Notes: generated by a model not told the origin, from the letters alone. A stretch of DNA of 64,000 bases from Rhodocyclales bacterium (GCA_016215645.1 JACRIX010000027.1:1-64000); one strand, 5' to 3'; counted from the stretch's first letter, positions 1 to 9,536 are shown. Numbers and translations: made by a program.

Positions 1-89
1 CAGCGCAAAGCGCGCAATAATACCCGATAGCCGCGGTGCCCTTCATCAGGATTTCGCCGGGTTTCCATAAATAAACAAGAGAGTAGGCT

Positions 90-2162
90 TTGGCCGAGAT
101 TCATGAACTGAAAGGCAGGGTGGTCGAGTTCGCGGGCAGTCCGTGGCGCCTGCATCAGCCCTTCCCGCCGGCCGGCGACCAGCCCGAGGCGATCCGCCTG
201 CTGACCGAGGGCTTCAACGACGGACTCTCGTTCCAGACCCTGCTCGGCGTCACCGGCTCGGGCAAGACCTACACCATGGCCAACGTCATCGCCCGGCTGG
301 GGCGGCCGGCGCTGGTGCTGGCGCCGAACAAGACCTTGGCGGCGCAGTTGTATTCCGAGTTCCGCGAGTTCTTCCCCGAGAACGCCGTCGAGTACTTCGT
401 TTCGTATTACGACTATTACCAGCCCGAGGCCTACGTGCCCTCGCGCGACCTGTTCATCGAGAAGGATTCCTCGATCAACGAGCACATCGAGCAGATGCGC
501 CTGTCGGCGACCAAGAGCCTGCTCGAGCGGCGCGACGTGATCATCGTCTGTACCGTCTCGGCGATCTACGGCATCGGCGATCCGGTCGATTACCACAGCA
601 TGATCCTGCACCTGAAGCAGGGCGAGAAGATCGGCCAGCGCGAGATCATCAAGCGCCTGACCGAGATGCAGTACGAGCGCAACGAGATCGACTTCAAGCG
701 CGGCGTGTATCGCGTGCGCGGCGACGTGATCGACGTCTTCCCGGCGGAGAATGCCGAGCATGCGGTGCGCATTTCGCTGTTCGACGACGAGATCGAAGGG
801 CTGACGGTGTTCGATCCCCTGACCGGGCACACGCGGCAGAAGCTCGGCCGCTTCACCGTGTTTCCCTCCAGTCATTACGTCACGCCGCGCGCCACGGTTC
901 TGCAGGCGATCGAGAAAATCAAGGACGAGTTGCGCGAGCGCATCGAGTTCTTCCAATCCAACCAGAAGCTGGTCGAATGCCAGCGCATCGAGCAGCGCAC
1001 CCGCTTCGACCTGGAAATGCTCGACCAGCTCGGCTTTTGCAAGGGCATCGAGAATTACTCGCGCCACCTCTCCGGGCGCCAGGCCGGCGAGCCGCCGCCG
1101 ACGCTCTACGACTACCTGCCGCCGGACGCGATCATGTTCGTCGACGAGTCGCATGTCACCATCCCGCAGGTCGGCGGCATGTACAAGGGTGACCGTTCGC
1201 GCAAGGAGAACCTGGTCGACTACGGCTTCCGTCTGCCCTCGGCGCTCGACAACCGGCCGCTGAAGTTCGACGAGTTCGAGCGCCTGATGCCGCAGACGGT
1301 GTTCGTTTCGGCGACGCCGGCGGATTACGAAGAGAAGCACCAGGGCCAGGTGGTCGAGCAGGTGGCGCGGCCGACCGGCCTGATCGATCCGGTGGTCGAG
1401 ATCCGTCCGGCCAGCACCCAGGTGGATGACCTGCTGCTCGAGATCAAGAAGCGCATTGCCGTGGGCGAGCGCGTGCTGGTGACGACGCTGACCAAGCGCC
1501 TGTCGGAGCAACTTACCGAGTACCTCGCCGACAACGGCATCAAGGTGCGCTACCTGCATTCGGACATCGATACCGTGGAGCGGGTCGAGATCATCCGCGA
1601 CCTGCGCCTGGGCTAATTCGACGTGCAGGTCGGCATCAACCTGCTGCGCGAGGGACTGGACATCCCCGAGGTCTCGCTGGTGGCGATCCTCGACGCCGAC
1701 AAGGAGGGCTTCCTGCGCTCGACGCGTTCGCTGATCCAGACCATCGGCCGCGCCGCCCGTCACCTGAACGGCACGGCCATCCTCTATGCCGATCGGGAAA
1801 CCGATTCGATCAAGCGCGCGCTGGCCGAGACCGACCGCCGCCGGACCAAGCAGATCGCCCACAACACGGCGCACGGCATCACGCCGGTGGGGGTGAAGAA
1901 GCGCATCAAGGACATCATCGACGGCGTGTATGACGCCGACAGCGCGGTGCGCGAGCTCAAGGCCGCGCAGGAACAGGCGAAATACGAGGCGATGAGCGAG
2001 AAGGAGATGTCGCGCGAGATCAAACGCCTGGAAAAGGCCATGCACGAGCACGCGAAGAACCTCGAGTTCGAGGAAGCGGCGGCGGCGCGCGACGAGCTGT
2101 TCCGCATCAAGCAACTGGCCTTTGGCGGCGAGGCGCACGACGCGCCGGGGGATGCGGCGTGA
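90..2162 (+). pseudogene. uvrB: Excinuclease ABC subunit B, interrupted by an in-frame stop codon
   Basis: UvrB is the damage-verifying helicase of nucleotide excision repair; it loads from UvrA and recruits UvrC. Translation from a TTG at 90 gives a normal N-terminal half: Walker A GVTGSGKT at residues 53-60, the tyrosine-rich beta-hairpin near 106-117, and the DESH box near 352-355. Codon 509 (1614-1616) is TAA. The same frame then continues open, with no shift, through helicase motif VI (QTIGRAAR, about residue 550) and the C-terminal UVR helix pair (about 645-676) to a natural TGA at 2162. Read-through length is 690 residues, normal for UvrB. Family members have Glu at this site (LRLGEFDV), so one G-to-T change explains the stop. 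The 508-residue product would lack motifs V and VI and the UvrC-binding domain. A sequencing error, a recent loss-of-function mutation and stop read-through remain possible. Confidence 0.9.
1614..1616 (+). other. Premature TAA stop inside uvrB
   Basis: This codon lies in phase with both halves of uvrB, between LRLG and [15 protein letters not shown]. The next in-frame codon usable as a start is GTG at 1623. It has no visible ribosome binding site, so separate translation of the C-terminal part is unlikely. Confidence 0.9.
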
Positions 2163-2172
2163 GCCGGGCGGT

Positions 2173-4977
2173 TCAGGTTTCTGCCGCCGATGAACCAACC
2201 GCTGGCGCCGGCGTTGGTGGCGGTGGCTGATATTCCTCGACAACTTCGGCGAGGCGCCGGCCCAGGATGCCGCTGATGTTGAAGTTGAGTTTGGCCATGA
2301 TGTGGGGGAAGAACATCAGGTCGTTTTCGAGGCGATCGTAGTCAAAGCGCAACACGGAAACCGGACCCATGGCGCGCACGTCAGCCGTGCGCAAAGTCGA
2401 GTTGACGAAGCCGATCTCGCCAAAGACATCGCCGGGACCCAGCAGGGCATGACGGCGACCGCCGGCATCGTCCCGGCGCAGCACCTCGATCTGGCCGGCG
2501 ACCACCAGGAACATGCTGCGGCCTCGCGTTCCCTGTTCGATCAGCAATTCACCGTCCTGGTACTTGCCAAGTTCCGAAATCAGGATCGTCTTGCGGATCT
2601 GATAGTTGCTCATTCCACGAAAGAGCGGACTGTTGACCAGCGCCTCGCGCTGCATGGCCATGGCCAGTATTTCATAGAGGCCGACGAGGCGGATGCGCGA
2701 CATGACGAGGGGGGTCACGACGAGGTTCGCAACCAAGGCCACCATCATCGCGGCAGCGGCCAGAGATCCAAATTGCGCGATCAGTGCGAAGTCGGAGAAC
2801 GCCAGAACGCCGCAGCTTGCGGCCAGTGCCAGGCTGATGGCCGTCATCGGTGCCGCTTCATGCTTCAGGGTCTCGACAACCGCCTGGTGGTAGTCATGGG
2901 AATGGCGGCAAAGTTCGCTGTACCGCGAGAACAGGTGGAGGGTGCCGTCGATTGCGACGCAGATGATGATGATGGCAATCAGAACGGTGGTTGTGCTTGC
3001 CGGAATTTCAAGAATGCGCATGCCGCCGAGAACGACCAGCATGGGTAGCACGCTGGGTACCAGGGCAATGAACCCGCCCTTGAGCGAGGTGTACATCAGC
3101 GATACCGCGATGAATACAAGGACCAGAATGGCGGCGGATACTTTCGCCAGATCCGCAAGCAGGCGATCGGCGGCGGCGTTGATCAGCAGGTTTTCGCCGA
3201 CGATGGTGGTAACCATGGTCGGGCCGGCGTAGCCCGCCGCGACCTGGCGCAGTTCGCGCAGATTGCGGTTCAGGCGCGACGACTCCCGAACGCTGTGGCG
3301 GACGGCGATGTTTGCCCGTCGCTGGTCATGGCTGACGTAGGCTTCCAGTGCCGCGCGTGGATAGAGCAGAAGGTACTGGCCGATCAGCTTTCGCGAGGGA
3401 GGGATTGCATAGGCGTCGGGCCGTCCGCCAGCGGCCTCTTGATTGGCCTGGGCAACCAGGTCTGCAAGTGAAAAACTGCGGTCGAAGACCTGTTGCTTGG
3501 CAATGAATGCCTGGATGTCGGAAAGTCGCTTCAGGTTGGCCGGGTCGCGAAAGGCACCGTCCGCGTTGGCATCCAGCGTGATGTAGAACACATTGGCACC
3601 GGTCAGATCCTCGTGCATTCGGTCTGCGGTTTGCACCAGGGGATGGTTTGGACGAAAGAATGCCAAAGGCTCGCTGGTGATGAGCAGACTGTCTGCCTGC
3701 TGGACCACGGTACCGCAGGCGACCGCGGCCAGGAGAATGGTCCAGGTCATTGCGCGATGGCGCAGCATGCCCACGACCCCCGAAACCTGCTGTGCAAACC
3801 CGTCGATGACCGGAAGCTGCCGAAAGCTCATCGGGCGAGCCCCGAACAGCGCATACAGTGCGGGAAGCAGCAGCAAGCTGAGAAATCCACTGGCAAACAT
3901 CGCAAACGCCGCCACGACCCCGAAATCCCGGATCGGCCGGATGTCCGAGAACACGTTCAAGGCGCAGCCAAGCGTTGCCGCCGCAACCGTGGCCAGGAAG
4001 GGCATGCCGAAATTGCCGGCCATGAACTCGTTGCGCTGGCGACGGTCGGGCAGTTCGACATGGTCCGATGCGGCTGGCTTGTCAAAGGTGCCGCTGTAGC
4101 TCATGCGAACGATCTGGATCGTCACCATGACGAGGATCAGGGGAGGCAGGGTGGCGGTCAATAGCGTCAATGGGATGCCCGCAAAGCCCATCATGCCGAA
4201 AGTCCACAACAGCGTCAGCCCACCGACCGCCAGCGTGACTGCGGCGGCGGTGAGGCTACCGCAAATCAGCGCCACCACAATTGCCGTCGCCAACCCGGCC
4301 GCCGGGAGTACCACGCGCAGGTCGTGCTGCAAGCCCTGCCGCATGGCTGCCTCGATTGGCGACGGACCGATATGCATCACGGTGGAGAACTTCGTGCGCG
4401 CAGGCCCCAGGATCTTTTCCAGGGATTCACCGACTTCCGCGACGTCCGATCCGACATATTTCTCTCGGATGGAGATGCCGATCGCGATCGCCTTGCCGTC
4501 GTCGCTGACAATATTCCGCACAGCAAGGGGATTGGTGATGGCCGCCTGGCGGGCGCGAGCAGCTGCTGGTTCGTCGGTGGGAGCGGCAAGCAGGAGCGGA
4601 TGCGCGTACAACTGACCATCAAGGGCTTTTACCGCGGGCGCGGTAAACAGGTCGTCAATGCGTTCGACGAAGGGCAGTCGCCGCAGCGCCTCATGAAGCT
4701 GCTCAAGCGCCGCCAGCTTTTCAGGTGACCATAGCTGTTCATCACGCAGGTAGATGAAGCTGCGCTGATCGGATCCGAACTCGCGTGCGACGTGCAGGTA
4801 GGCTTGGCGATCGATCCCATCCTGTCGGATCAGGCGGTCAAGGCTGGTATCAATGTTGAGGCGCAGGGCGCCGACCATCGCCGCCAGGCTGAGCAGGAGA
4901 ATCAGCAGCAGGCTTTGCCGCGGGTGCCGAACGCCCATGCGCAGGAATCGGGGCAGATGTGGGAATTCGTCGTTCAT
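2173..4977 (-). CDS. RND/MMPL-family transporter with C-terminal cyclic-nucleotide-binding domain
   Basis: This 934-residue inner-membrane protein has the two-fold RND layout: a first membrane helix near residues 20-40, a large periplasmic loop, a helix bundle near 225-390, then a second loop and bundle near 610-760. It matches the hopanoid/lipid-exporter-like RND family (MMPL, SSD-like), not the HAE drug pumps. From about 785 to 905 it carries a cNMP-binding cassette with the phosphate-binding pattern GDVFGEIGF followed by LRTADV, which keeps the ligand-contacting Arg. The gene ends the pqi operon; its ATG overlaps the stop of the LolA-like gene by 4 bp. Inference: it moves a lipid or hydrophobic cargo, with activity gated by a cyclic nucleotide or a related ligand. 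The substrate is unknown. Confidence 0.85.
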   Translation of the reverse strand: MNDEFPHLPRFLRMGVRHPRQSLLLILLLSLAAMVGALRLNIDTSLDRLIRQDGIDRQAYLHVAREFGSDQRSFIYLRDEQLWSPEKLAALEQLHEALRRLPFVERIDDLFTAPAVKALDGQLYAHPLLLAAPTDEPAAARARQAAITNPLAVRNIVSDDGKAIAIGISIREKYVGSDVAEVGESLEKILGPARTKFSTVMHIGPSPIEAAMRQGLQHDLRVVLPAAGLATAIVVALICGSLTAAAVTLAVGGLTLLWTFGMMGFAGIPLTLLTATLPPLILVMVTIQIVRMSYSGTFDKPAASDHVELPDRRQRNEFMAGNFGMPFLATVAAATLGCALNVFSDIRPIRDFGVVAAFAMFASGFLSLLLLPALYALFGARPMSFRQLPVIDGFAQQVSGVVGMLRHRAMTWTILLAAVACGTVVQQADSLLITSEPLAFFRPNHPLVQTADRMHEDLTGANVFYITLDANADGAFRDPANLKRLSDIQAFIAKQQVFDRSFSLADLVAQANQEAAGGRPDAYAIPPSRKLIGQYLLLYPRAALEAYVSHDQRRANIAVRHSVRESSRLNRNLRELRQVAAGYAGPTMVTTIVGENLLINAAADRLLADLAKVSAAILVLVFIAVSLMYTSLKGGFIALVPSVLPMLVVLGGMRILEIPASTTTVLIAIIIICVAIDGTLHLFSRYSELCRHSHDYHQAVVETLKHEAAPMTAISLALAASCGVLAFSDFALIAQFGSLAAAAMMVALVANLVVTPLVMSRIRLVGLYEILAMAMQREALVNSPLFRGMSNYQIRKTILISELGKYQDGELLIEQGTRGRSMFLVVAGQIEVLRRDDAGGRRHALLGPGDVFGEIGFVNSTLRTADVRAMGPVSVLRFDYDRLENDLMFFPHIMAKLNFNISGILGRRLAEVVEEYQPPPPTPAPAVGSSAAET

Positions 4978-5711
4978 CGCCTTGCCTGGAGTCCGTCAAA
5001 GACGCTGGTCGGGACGTAGTCCGGCGAATGCACGCGGCGCTCGACTTTGAGCAGGGTGCGGCGTCCGTCCCGCAAGTCCTCCATGAGCATCATCGAGGCG
5101 CGCCAGATACCGAATTCATCGGCGCGGGGCGCGCGGTAGCTTAGCCGCCTCGCTGGCCGCCCTTCGCGATCCTGGTAGTCGACGCGACTGAGGAAGAGGT
5201 TGTCCTTGCGCAAATAAAGCTGCCGATCATGATAGCCGGTGGCGCGAACCACGGACGCATCCACCGGTCGGGCGTGAAGGACAAGGTGCGGCACGCGTTC
5301 CAGATCCACATCGCCGCCACGCTCATACCGGAAATCGCCCGCTTGCTCTCCTTCGAGGTCGGCGACCAGGAAGTTGGTGCCAAAAACCGCCGTGGTGGGT
5401 ATCGGGCCACGACGGGTACCGTCGTGTACGTCACGTTCGATTTGTATCGCCGCCCCTTTCAGTTCGGACGGGGATTCGACGACGTGCAGTTTTCGGGTAA
5501 CGTCACCCGTGCTCTGCGCGTAGTAGCGCAGGGTGCGCAGGCCAAGTTGTCCATGCCGATCCGAAATTACCATTGCATGTTCTTCGTAGGTGGCCGTCGG
5601 CGGCGTGTGGCGCCTCAGCGATTCCTCGATCAGTTCGCGCGCCGTTTGGCCCTGGGCGATTCCGGTCAGGCAAGCGATGACGCAGAAGATCGCGATGAAA
5701 ACGAGCTTCAT
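4974..5711 (-). CDS. LolA-like outer-membrane lipoprotein-sorting family protein
   Basis: This 245-residue periplasmic protein starts at the ATG at 5711 (MKLVFIAIF), which overlaps the pqiC-like stop; an upstream in-frame extension is just pqiC read in another frame. An N-terminal signal peptide ends near residue 20 (GIAQG). The body resembles the LolA-like family commonly found beside MMPL/RND transporters: a beta-rich fold binding acyl chains, with the recognisable stretch TTAVFGTNFLVADLEG, a DRQLYLRKDN strand and a C-terminal LLKVERRVHSPDYVP strand. Likely role: periplasmic lipid carrier or partner for the RND protein encoded next. The family assignment rests on pattern and context; the ligand is unknown. 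Confidence 0.75.
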   Translation of the reverse strand: MKLVFIAIFCVIACLTGIAQGQTARELIEESLRRHTPPTATYEEHAMVISDRHGQLGLRTLRYYAQSTGDVTRKLHVVESPSELKGAAIQIERDVHDGTRRGPIPTTAVFGTNFLVADLEGEQAGDFRYERGGDVDLERVPHLVLHARPVDASVVRATGYHDRQLYLRKDNLFLSRVDYQDREGRPARRLSYRAPRADEFGIWRASMMLMEDLRDGRRTLLKVERRVHSPDYVPTSVFDGLQARR

Positions 5712-6310
5712 GGGCCACCCGCCTTGCGCACGCTGTCGGCAATCGCGCTCGCCAGTTCGCCGTATACCGTGCTCATGGACGCCACCAGCGCCGGGTAGGA
5801 ATCGGCTGCGGATGTGCCTGAGAACGACGCCTCGCGGGTGAGCAGCAAACCGGCATCCGCGCCGCGCGTCAGCCACCAGCGGGCGGTAAGCCGGACACGT
5901 CCGCCCGACTCGCGCTCGAAGCGGAGTATTTCCAGGTCCAGGCGATAGGCGGGCTTCATCGCGGCATGCAGGGGCGTGGCAAAGACGCGGTCACTGCCGA
6001 GGTCGCGGCCGAGGTTTGCGACAAGAATCCGCGTCATGTCTTCACGCAGGTCGCCTCCCCAGTGGTCGAATTCGGCGATCTGCAAGCGATGGTTTTCGTC
6101 ACGGGTGACGATTTGCGGCCGATCGAGGTAGTGGGGCAGCCGAACTTCACGAACCAGCAGCGTGGCCGGCTGTTGACTGCTTTCCGTGGCAGATCGCTCC
6201 GTCATGGGTTCGAGCATGTACAAGCGGGTGGTCGGGGTACTGCCAAGGCAGCCGGCAAGACTCGTGGCAGCGACCAGGCCGGCGAGGACCCAATGGACCT
6301 GAACTTTCAT
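5708..6310 (-). CDS. pqiC: PqiC-type auxiliary lipoprotein of an MCE transport system
   Basis: This 200-residue outer-membrane lipoprotein has an N-terminal signal with lipobox LAGC, the acylated Cys being residue 21. The segment TTRLYMLEPM followed by VREVRLPHYLDRPQIV is typical of the ABC-type transport auxiliary lipoprotein family that includes PqiC (YmbA). PqiC forms an outer-membrane ring that docks to the PqiB tunnel. The start overlaps the pqiB stop by 4 bp (6307-6310) and the stop overlaps the next gene by 4 bp, so the operon is translationally coupled. Confidence 0.85.
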   Translation of the reverse strand: MKVQVHWVLAGLVAATSLAGCLGSTPTTRLYMLEPMTERSATESSQQPATLLVREVRLPHYLDRPQIVTRDENHRLQIAEFDHWGGDLREDMTRILVANLGRDLGSDRVFATPLHAAMKPAYRLDLEILRFERESGGRVRLTARWWLTRGADAGLLLTREASFSGTSAADSYPALVASMSTVYGELASAIADSVRKAGGP

Positions 6311-7977
6311 TTCTGCTCCTGGTCTTTTGCCGGCGTCTTGCCCAGCAGCAGTGCCTGGGGATTGCGTTCCAGCGTTTCCACCAGATGTCGCAGCGAGCGG
6401 GCAGTGGCGGCAAGCTCCTGTGTCAGGCGTACCGATTGATGGTGCAGTGGCGCGTCGGGAGCAATCACGCCGTCGACCAGCGCCATGGTCTGCCTGGATT
6501 TTTCGAGCGCATCGCGCGCCGCGGCCAGCGCCTGTTCCAGATTCGTTGCGATTGGTTCCGCACGGGCATCCACCGCGCGCAGGATGACGCGTACGCTGGC
6601 CAGCGAGGCGGCGAGGTCGGACAGCGCCGCCTGCATCTGCGGTCCGTTGGCCAGGGCATGGGTGCCCTTGAGCGTTCCTTGCAGGTCGGCGCCAAGTGCC
6701 GCGTAATCGACCCGGTCAAGTTGCTCCATGATGCCCGCGGCCGTGGCGATCATCTGGTCGAATCCGCCACCGCGGATGGTGGGCAGTTCAGGTTCGGCAT
6801 GGCCCGCCTTGGCGAGCCGCATCGGCGACTTCGGTTGCATGACCAGATCCACGAACAATTGCCCGGTCAACAGGTTTCCTGATTGCAGGCGGGCGCGCAG
6901 GCCATTCTTCACCAGGGTCTGGAAGGCCTCGCGCGGGGCGCGCTTCATGCGGTCGCTGCGGGTCGCAATGCGCTCCGGCTCAAGCTCGATCACCACCGGT
7001 AGGCGGAAGCTCGATTTCCCTTCGTCGTATTCCAGGCGCACGTCCACCACCGAGCCCACCTTGATGCCTTTGAATTCCACCGGCGCCCCGATCGTCAGCC
7101 CGCGCAGGGAGTCCTCAAAATAGAGCGAGTAGCGGACTTTGCTGACATACGACTGGTCCTTGATCGACTTCAGGTCGTCGTGCAGGGTGAAAACCAGTCC
7201 GGCGATATCCTCGACGCCCCCGTCCTGGAGGTCGGGCGTGTCGAAGGCGATGCCGCCGAACAGCAGGGCTTGCAGTGATTCGGTCTTCAGCCGCAGGCCG
7301 TCCGGGCCGACCGAAAGATCGATGCCGCTGCCGCTCCAGAAACGGGTATTGCTGCGCACCAGGCCGTCGAACGGTGCCTTGACGAAGGCATGCAACAGGA
7401 CGTTCTGAAAATCATTCGCCATCTCGTAGCCGAGGATTTCGCCGGCAACGATGCCTTGGTAATAGATCGGGGAACCGCGATCGAGCGAGCCTAGCTGACG
7501 CGCCATCAGGGTGACCTGTTTGCCTGCGGTGTCGGCATGCACCACCGGGGGAGACTCCAAACCGACGAACAGCGTCTGCGGCGCGCCTTGCCCCGGCTCG
7601 ATTTCGATGTAGGTTCCGGACATCAGCGTGCCAAGCCCCGAAATGCCGCGTGCGCTGAGCGTCGGCCGTACTACCCAGAAGCGTGAGTCGCGGCGCAGGA
7701 AGTGGGCGGCGTCCTTCTTCAGCCTGGCGAGGACCTCCACGCGGGAAAAGTCGGCGCTGAAGCGTACGCCTTCAACGATTCCGATGCTGAGGCTCTTGTA
7801 TTTGATGCGCGTCTTGTCGACCTCGATGCCGTCGGCCGTGCGGAAGGTGATCGTCACCAGCGGGCCCTGGTCGGTCAGGGTATGCAGGATGAGCCAGGCG
7901 CCGATTACCGCCGTGAGTATCGGAATGAGCCAGATCAGCGAGGGTCCGCTGCGCTCCCGCACTATGGGTTCGTTCAT
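6307..7977 (-). CDS. pqiB: PqiB, MCE-domain tunnel protein
   Basis: The product has 556 residues: a short cytoplasmic N-terminus, one membrane helix (about 14-35) and three MCE (MlaD-like) domains near residues 40-105, 158-225 and 280-340. A long helical C-terminal region follows (about 420-545), which in PqiB proteins builds the needle-like tunnel across the periplasm. It serves lipid transport between inner and outer membranes with PqiA and PqiC. The ATG at 7977 overlaps the pqiA stop by 4 bp. The number and order of MCE domains match E. coli PqiB. Confidence 0.92.
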   Translation of the reverse strand: MNEPIVRERSGPSLIWLIPILTAVIGAWLILHTLTDQGPLVTITFRTADGIEVDKTRIKYKSLSIGIVEGVRFSADFSRVEVLARLKKDAAHFLRRDSRFWVVRPTLSARGISGLGTLMSGTYIEIEPGQGAPQTLFVGLESPPVVHADTAGKQVTLMARQLGSLDRGSPIYYQGIVAGEILGYEMANDFQNVLLHAFVKAPFDGLVRSNTRFWSGSGIDLSVGPDGLRLKTESLQALLFGGIAFDTPDLQDGGVEDIAGLVFTLHDDLKSIKDQSYVSKVRYSLYFEDSLRGLTIGAPVEFKGIKVGSVVDVRLEYDEGKSSFRLPVVIELEPERIATRSDRMKRAPREAFQTLVKNGLRARLQSGNLLTGQLFVDLVMQPKSPMRLAKAGHAEPELPTIRGGGFDQMIATAAGIMEQLDRVDYAALGADLQGTLKGTHALANGPQMQAALSDLAASLASVRVILRAVDARAEPIATNLEQALAAARDALEKSRQTMALVDGVIAPDAPLHHQSVRLTQELAATARSLRHLVETLERNPQALLLGKTPAKDQEQK

Positions 7978-9284
7978 GCGGGCACCTCGAACGGAGTCGG
8001 TCGTGCCGCCGTCGCCCGATCCCAGACCAGGCGTGGATCGAAGGCATGGGCCGCCATCATGGTAAAGACCACTGCCGCGCCGAAGAAGGTCGCGCCGAAC
8101 CCCGGAGATACCGTCGCCAGTCCGTCCATTCGAACCAGTGCTACCATGATCCCGACGAGGAAGATATCGACCATCGACCAGGCTCCGATCACTTCGGTGA
8201 AATGATAGAGCTGTGTGCGGTCACGCAGGCGCCAGGCCGAGCCCCGCTGCACGGTGAGGAGCAGGAATCCGAGCACCAGGATCTTGGTGATCGGTACCAC
8301 AAAGCTGGCAAAAAAAACGAGCAGCCCAAGCGGCCAGGCGCCATCCTCGATCAGATGGATCACACCCGACATGATGGTGCTCGGTTCGCCCTGGCCGAAG
8401 CGGGTTACGGTCATTACCGGATACAAATTGGCCGGTAACAGCAACAGCGTGGCCGACGCCAGCAATGCCCAGGTCCGGGAGATGCTGTTCGGATAACGCG
8501 TGCCGCTTACCGTACTGGTGCAGCGCGGGCAGGTGCAGATCCCGCCGGCGGGAGGATGTTTGATCAGAAGTTCGCAGATCGGACACGTCGCATAGCCGAG
8601 GGTGGCTGCGCTTTCGTCGCTACGGTATTTCGCCCCTGGATCGGGCACGGGGCCCTGGCGCGGCCATAGCGCGGCAGGGTCGAAACTTGCCGCGGCGGCG
8701 GCGGAGATGACCAGCAAACCAATGAACGCGTAAAAGGCAACCCCCGGAATGATCACCGCCAGGTCCTGCAACTTCACTACCGATACCAGCAGGCCAAGCA
8801 TGAATACGCCGATCAGGCTCCATGGACTCAGGATACGCACCAGTCGCCAGACCAGGGTCATTTTGGGCGGACGGATGCCTGCACGCAAAGGCAGCAACAG
8901 GTAGAGCATCGCGACAATGGTCAGGAAGGGGAAAACCACGCTGGTGAGCAGTACCAGCAGCCCGATCTCGCCCATGCCGGCCTGCTGCAGCGCAAAGCCC
9001 CCCGACACGAGCAGGCTTTGCTCGATGCGGTCGCCATACTGCAAGGAGACGAAAGGGAAGACATTGGCGATCACCAGGAGAATAAAGGCCGCAAGGTAGA
9101 GCGCCGAGCTGTGGTCGAGGCTGTGCGGCAGATTGCGATACAGCATTCCGCCGCAGCGACGGCACGACGCTTTGGCGCCCGCGGCGATGTCCACAATTCG
9201 ATGCAGGCAGTCGCAAGTACCGCAGGCGATCAAGCCGTCGGATGCATACCCCGGAATTTCCCGATCACTAGGGTCTGTTCTCAT
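7974..9284 (-). CDS. pqiA: PqiA, inner-membrane protein of the Pqi lipid-transport system
   Basis: The 436-residue protein contains two PqiA repeats. Each begins with a zinc-ribbon-like Cys cluster (C21-x2-C24 with C41-x2-C44, and CPIC with CPRC near residues 235-255) followed by a four-helix membrane bundle. PqiA is the presumed inner-membrane partner of PqiB. The only good ATG, at 9284, lies inside the terminal inverted repeat of the repeat element at 9271-9534, so the first codons (MRTDP) come from the element, not from pqiA. The native start and promoter have probably been displaced. No strong Shine-Dalgarno sequence is seen before this ATG; an in-frame TTG at residue 18 is the only other candidate. 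Confidence 0.9.
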   Translation of the reverse strand: MRTDPSDREIPGYASDGLIACGTCDCLHRIVDIAAGAKASCRRCGGMLYRNLPHSLDHSSALYLAAFILLVIANVFPFVSLQYGDRIEQSLLVSGGFALQQAGMGEIGLLVLLTSVVFPFLTIVAMLYLLLPLRAGIRPPKMTLVWRLVRILSPWSLIGVFMLGLLVSVVKLQDLAVIIPGVAFYAFIGLLVISAAAAASFDPAALWPRQGPVPDPGAKYRSDESAATLGYATCPICELLIKHPPAGGICTCPRCTSTVSGTRYPNSISRTWALLASATLLLLPANLYPVMTVTRFGQGEPSTIMSGVIHLIEDGAWPLGLLVFFASFVVPITKILVLGFLLLTVQRGSAWRLRDRTQLYHFTEVIGAWSMVDIFLVGIMVALVRMDGLATVSPGFGATFFGAAVVFTMMAAHAFDPRLVWDRATAARPTPFEVPA

Positions 9285-9534
9285 TCAGGCGACGGCGGCG
9301 AAGGAGCTTGCCTGGCTGCAGGGCAAGGCGGGAGGAGCGATGTTTGGTCGTTCCAAATGAGCGACGACCAACGCGGCCATGCGGCCAGGCAAGCCCTTCC
9401 CGCAGGGTTGCGCAGGAAGGCGTGTCTGCCGCGTTGCGACGCTTGCCCGCAGATGACTGTGGGCAGCGCACCGCGCCTTGCATCCATCGCCTTCCTGACG
9501 CAACGCAGCTCGCCGACTGAATGAGAACAGACCC
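9271..9534. mobile_element. Non-coding MITE-like element with 18 bp terminal inverted repeats and TA flanks
   Basis: The ends GGGTCTGTTCTCATTCAG (9271-9288) and its exact reverse complement (9517-9534) bound 264 bp, and each end is flanked by TA (9269-9270, 9535-9536). That fits a TA target-site duplication as made by IS630/Tc1-type or some IS5-group transposases. The interior has nested inverted repeats: CTTGCCTGGC at 9307-9316 with 9384-9393, TTGGTCGT at 9344-9351 with 9364-9371, and GTTGCG..AGGAAGGCG at 9407-9422 with 9488-9504. No reading frame in it looks like a protein. The family is not identified; the call rests on structure alone. Confidence 0.75.
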
Positions 9535-9536
9535 TA

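Noticed and set aside
1-89. Possible upstream gene end or promoter before uvrB
   Set aside because: Too short to judge. No motif of a neighbouring protein and no convincing -35/-10 pair or SOS box was seen.
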